Shown here in pieces: positions 62,817-64,000 of a stretch of 64,000 nt of DNA. How positions within the stretch are numbered: the first letter of the stretch is position 1; each line of letters starts with the position of its first letter. The stretch is from Pseudoalteromonas luteoviolacea (GTDB taxonomy: Bacteria; Pseudomonadota; Gammaproteobacteria; Enterobacterales; Alteromonadaceae). Location: the NCBI RefSeq assembly GCF_021654285.1, contig NZ_JAKFZS010000006.1, forward strand, positions 124,001 through 188,000, given 5' to 3'. The notes beneath the pieces are model-generated. The model was not told the origin of the DNA and searched no databases. It was given only the letters and a program-made list of their open reading frames with translations. The position numbers and the translations under genes were made by a program.

Positions 62817-64000
62817 TTATCGTCTGCGGCGAAGTAGCGCAGGGAAAACAAGCAGTAATAGAAGAGCTGGCATTGAACCGCTAGAGGAACGAATTGTTCT
62901 GGTTTCTTCGCGTTCAATCACATTTACTGTGGGGGCTTTTACTGTTATTACGAGTGTGCCAGATGCGTTTGCACCTTGCTCATCGGCCACAACATAATTG
63001 ATAGTCACTTGACCTTCGCTGTTCGCTTCAGGCTTAAACGTGATGGTGCTATCAGTAAAGGTCACTTCACCTGAGTCTGCGGTTGCGCTTATAAGTGTTA
63101 ACTTTCCACCTTCTGGGTCTGAGTCATTGGCGATGACATCGACTGTGAGGGTGTCATTGTTAAGTACTTCAGCCACATCATTCATGGTAACAGGTGGTTG
63201 GTTCTGCTGCACTTGTGCAACCACATTGACTCGCATCGTTGCAGTACTTGTCCCGCCTTGAGCATCACTGATTGTATACTCAATTGTATCAACACCAATG
63301 AAATCAAGCGCACTTTGATACTGCAAACTCGAATCGCCATTGATTAGCACTGTGCCATGTACAGCAGAGGCATTGATCACATACAGGGTGTCGTTATCAG
63401 CATCAGTATCATTTTCAAGTACATTGAGTGCAACTGATTGGTTGCTCGTTACCTCTTGGCTATCGTCTACAGCAGTAGGTGCGTTGTTGTCTGTTACAAC
63501 AATGCTTACACCACCTGGGTCGACAATTTTACCGTTTTTAATGCCATCCGCATCGTACTCGCCACCATCTACCAGTGTTAGCCTGACACACCATGCACCT
63601 TCGATTAGGCCTTCCTGCCAGCTGCTATCATTCATGCTTGGGCAGTAACCTTGCTGGCCCATGGCTGAGTGGATAGCGTTACCATTTTGCGTTGAGAATG
63701 TGATCCAGCCTTGATTTGGCAGGTACTTACGATATTGGGCATTTGCTGAGACCGCGGCTTGCTGAGGCAATACGATTTTGACACTCTCTACACCACTTGG
63801 CATGTCAACGACAAAGTCAAAAATACCACCGCGATTTTCCATGCCTTCGTCCGCAGAGATTAAGCCTATTTGCACTGCTTCATTGGCATTGAGCGAGGCT
63901 GCATTTTTGTTGCTACCCAGACTTACACTACCAAGAGACATACACACACCGGCTTCTACCTCAATCAGACCAGACTCCCAGTTATTACCTGAAGAAGGCA
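62817..64000 (-). CDS. Secreted cadherin-like protein with GlyGly-CTERM-like tail (partial)
   Basis: At least 394 C-terminal residues of a surface or secreted protein. The frame is open through the right edge (upstream codons read NNWESGLIEVEAGVCMSLGS with no stop), so the true start is outside the window. A repeated beta module carries WESGLIE and WQEGLIE with two cysteines each; two cadherin/VCBS-like modules follow (NNAPTAVDDS, NQPPVTMNDV, NDTDADNDTL, NDSDPEGGKL). The C-terminus is SSSGSM, a hydrophobic helix and RRRR, a GlyGly-CTERM-like sorting signal lacking the paired Gly. Confidence 0.82.
   Translation of the reverse strand, partial: PSSGNNWESGLIEVEAGVCMSLGSVSLGSNKNAASLNANEAVQIGLISADEGMENRGGIFDFVVDMPSGVESVKIVLPQQAAVSANAQYRKYLPNQGWITFSTQNGNAIHSAMGQQGYCPSMNDSSWQEGLIEGAWCVRLTLVDGGEYDADGIKNGKIVDPGGVSIVVTDNNAPTAVDDSQEVTSNQSVALNVLENDTDADNDTLYVINASAVHGTVLINGDSSLQYQSALDFIGVDTIEYTISDAQGGTSTATMRVNVVAQVQQNQPPVTMNDVAEVLNNDTLTVDVIANDSDPEGGKLTLISATADSGEVTFTDSTITFKPEANSEGQVTINYVVADEQGANASGTLVITVKAPTVNVIEREETRTIRSSSGSMPALLLLLVFPALLRRRR

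Noticed and set aside
1..64000. Prophage, integrative element or insertion sequence
   Set aside because: No integrase, transposase, terminal inverted repeats or phage structural genes were recognised.

Overview
The window looks like a stretch of chromosome from a marine gammaproteobacterium of the Pseudoalteromonas/Shewanella group. This is inferred from gene content and moderate-to-low GC, without any database search. Pointers include the AcnD/PrpF form of the methylcitrate pathway under a GntR regulator, a CNT nucleoside importer beside udk-deoB-deoD, DUF2999 and DUF465 proteins, a TonB receptor, a GH19 chitinase with a chitin-binding tail, and GlyGly-CTERM-type tails. No rRNA, tRNA, CRISPR array, integrase or transposase was recognised.

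Layout. 1-3.2 kb: a membrane GGDEF/EAL protein and a cold-shock protein with a long leader. 3.4-10.2 kb: propionate operon prpR-prpB-prpC-acnD-prpF with a promoter and GntR-type dyads. 10.3-17.3 kb: a LysE exporter with a PRMT-like methyltransferase, an outer-membrane barrel, STAS-like, SDR and DUF465 proteins, and a coupled acetyltransferase/FAD-oxidase pair. 17.5-28.4 kb: GH19 chitinase, two paralogous lipoproteins, an FG-GAP protein, an rRNA m5C methyltransferase-like enzyme and a TonB receptor. 28.8-32.9 kb: nucleoside salvage, with udk-nupC and deoB-deoD diverging from a control region that carries two matching dyad operators. 33.2-41.0 kb: duplicated helical-repeat secreted proteins, ferredoxin-NADP reductase, a solute-binding protein, and a metzincin protease coupled to a lipoprotein.

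41.1-43.7 kb is the most interesting part: a bufferin/MNIO-type RiPP operon on the minus strand. It encodes a Cys-rich precursor with a lipoprotein leader and two near-identical 49-residue six-Cys repeats, a DUF692 (MNIO) modification enzyme, its DUF2063 partner, and an unknown single-pass membrane protein. A metal-handling (probably copper) role is inferred from the family.

44-64 kb: GNAT, SPFH protein, a large exported protein, then an AT-rich accessory stretch (47.4-52.5 kb). That stretch has T/G-skewed spacers, a frameshifted gene remnant, a pentapeptide-repeat membrane protein and a duplicated zinc-ribbon membrane protein. After it come an overlapping GDPD/PEGA pair, a LytS/LytTR two-component system with an alpha/beta hydrolase, AraC-AzlC-AzlD, a three-unit intergenic repeat of about 119 bp, and a surface protein that runs off the right edge.
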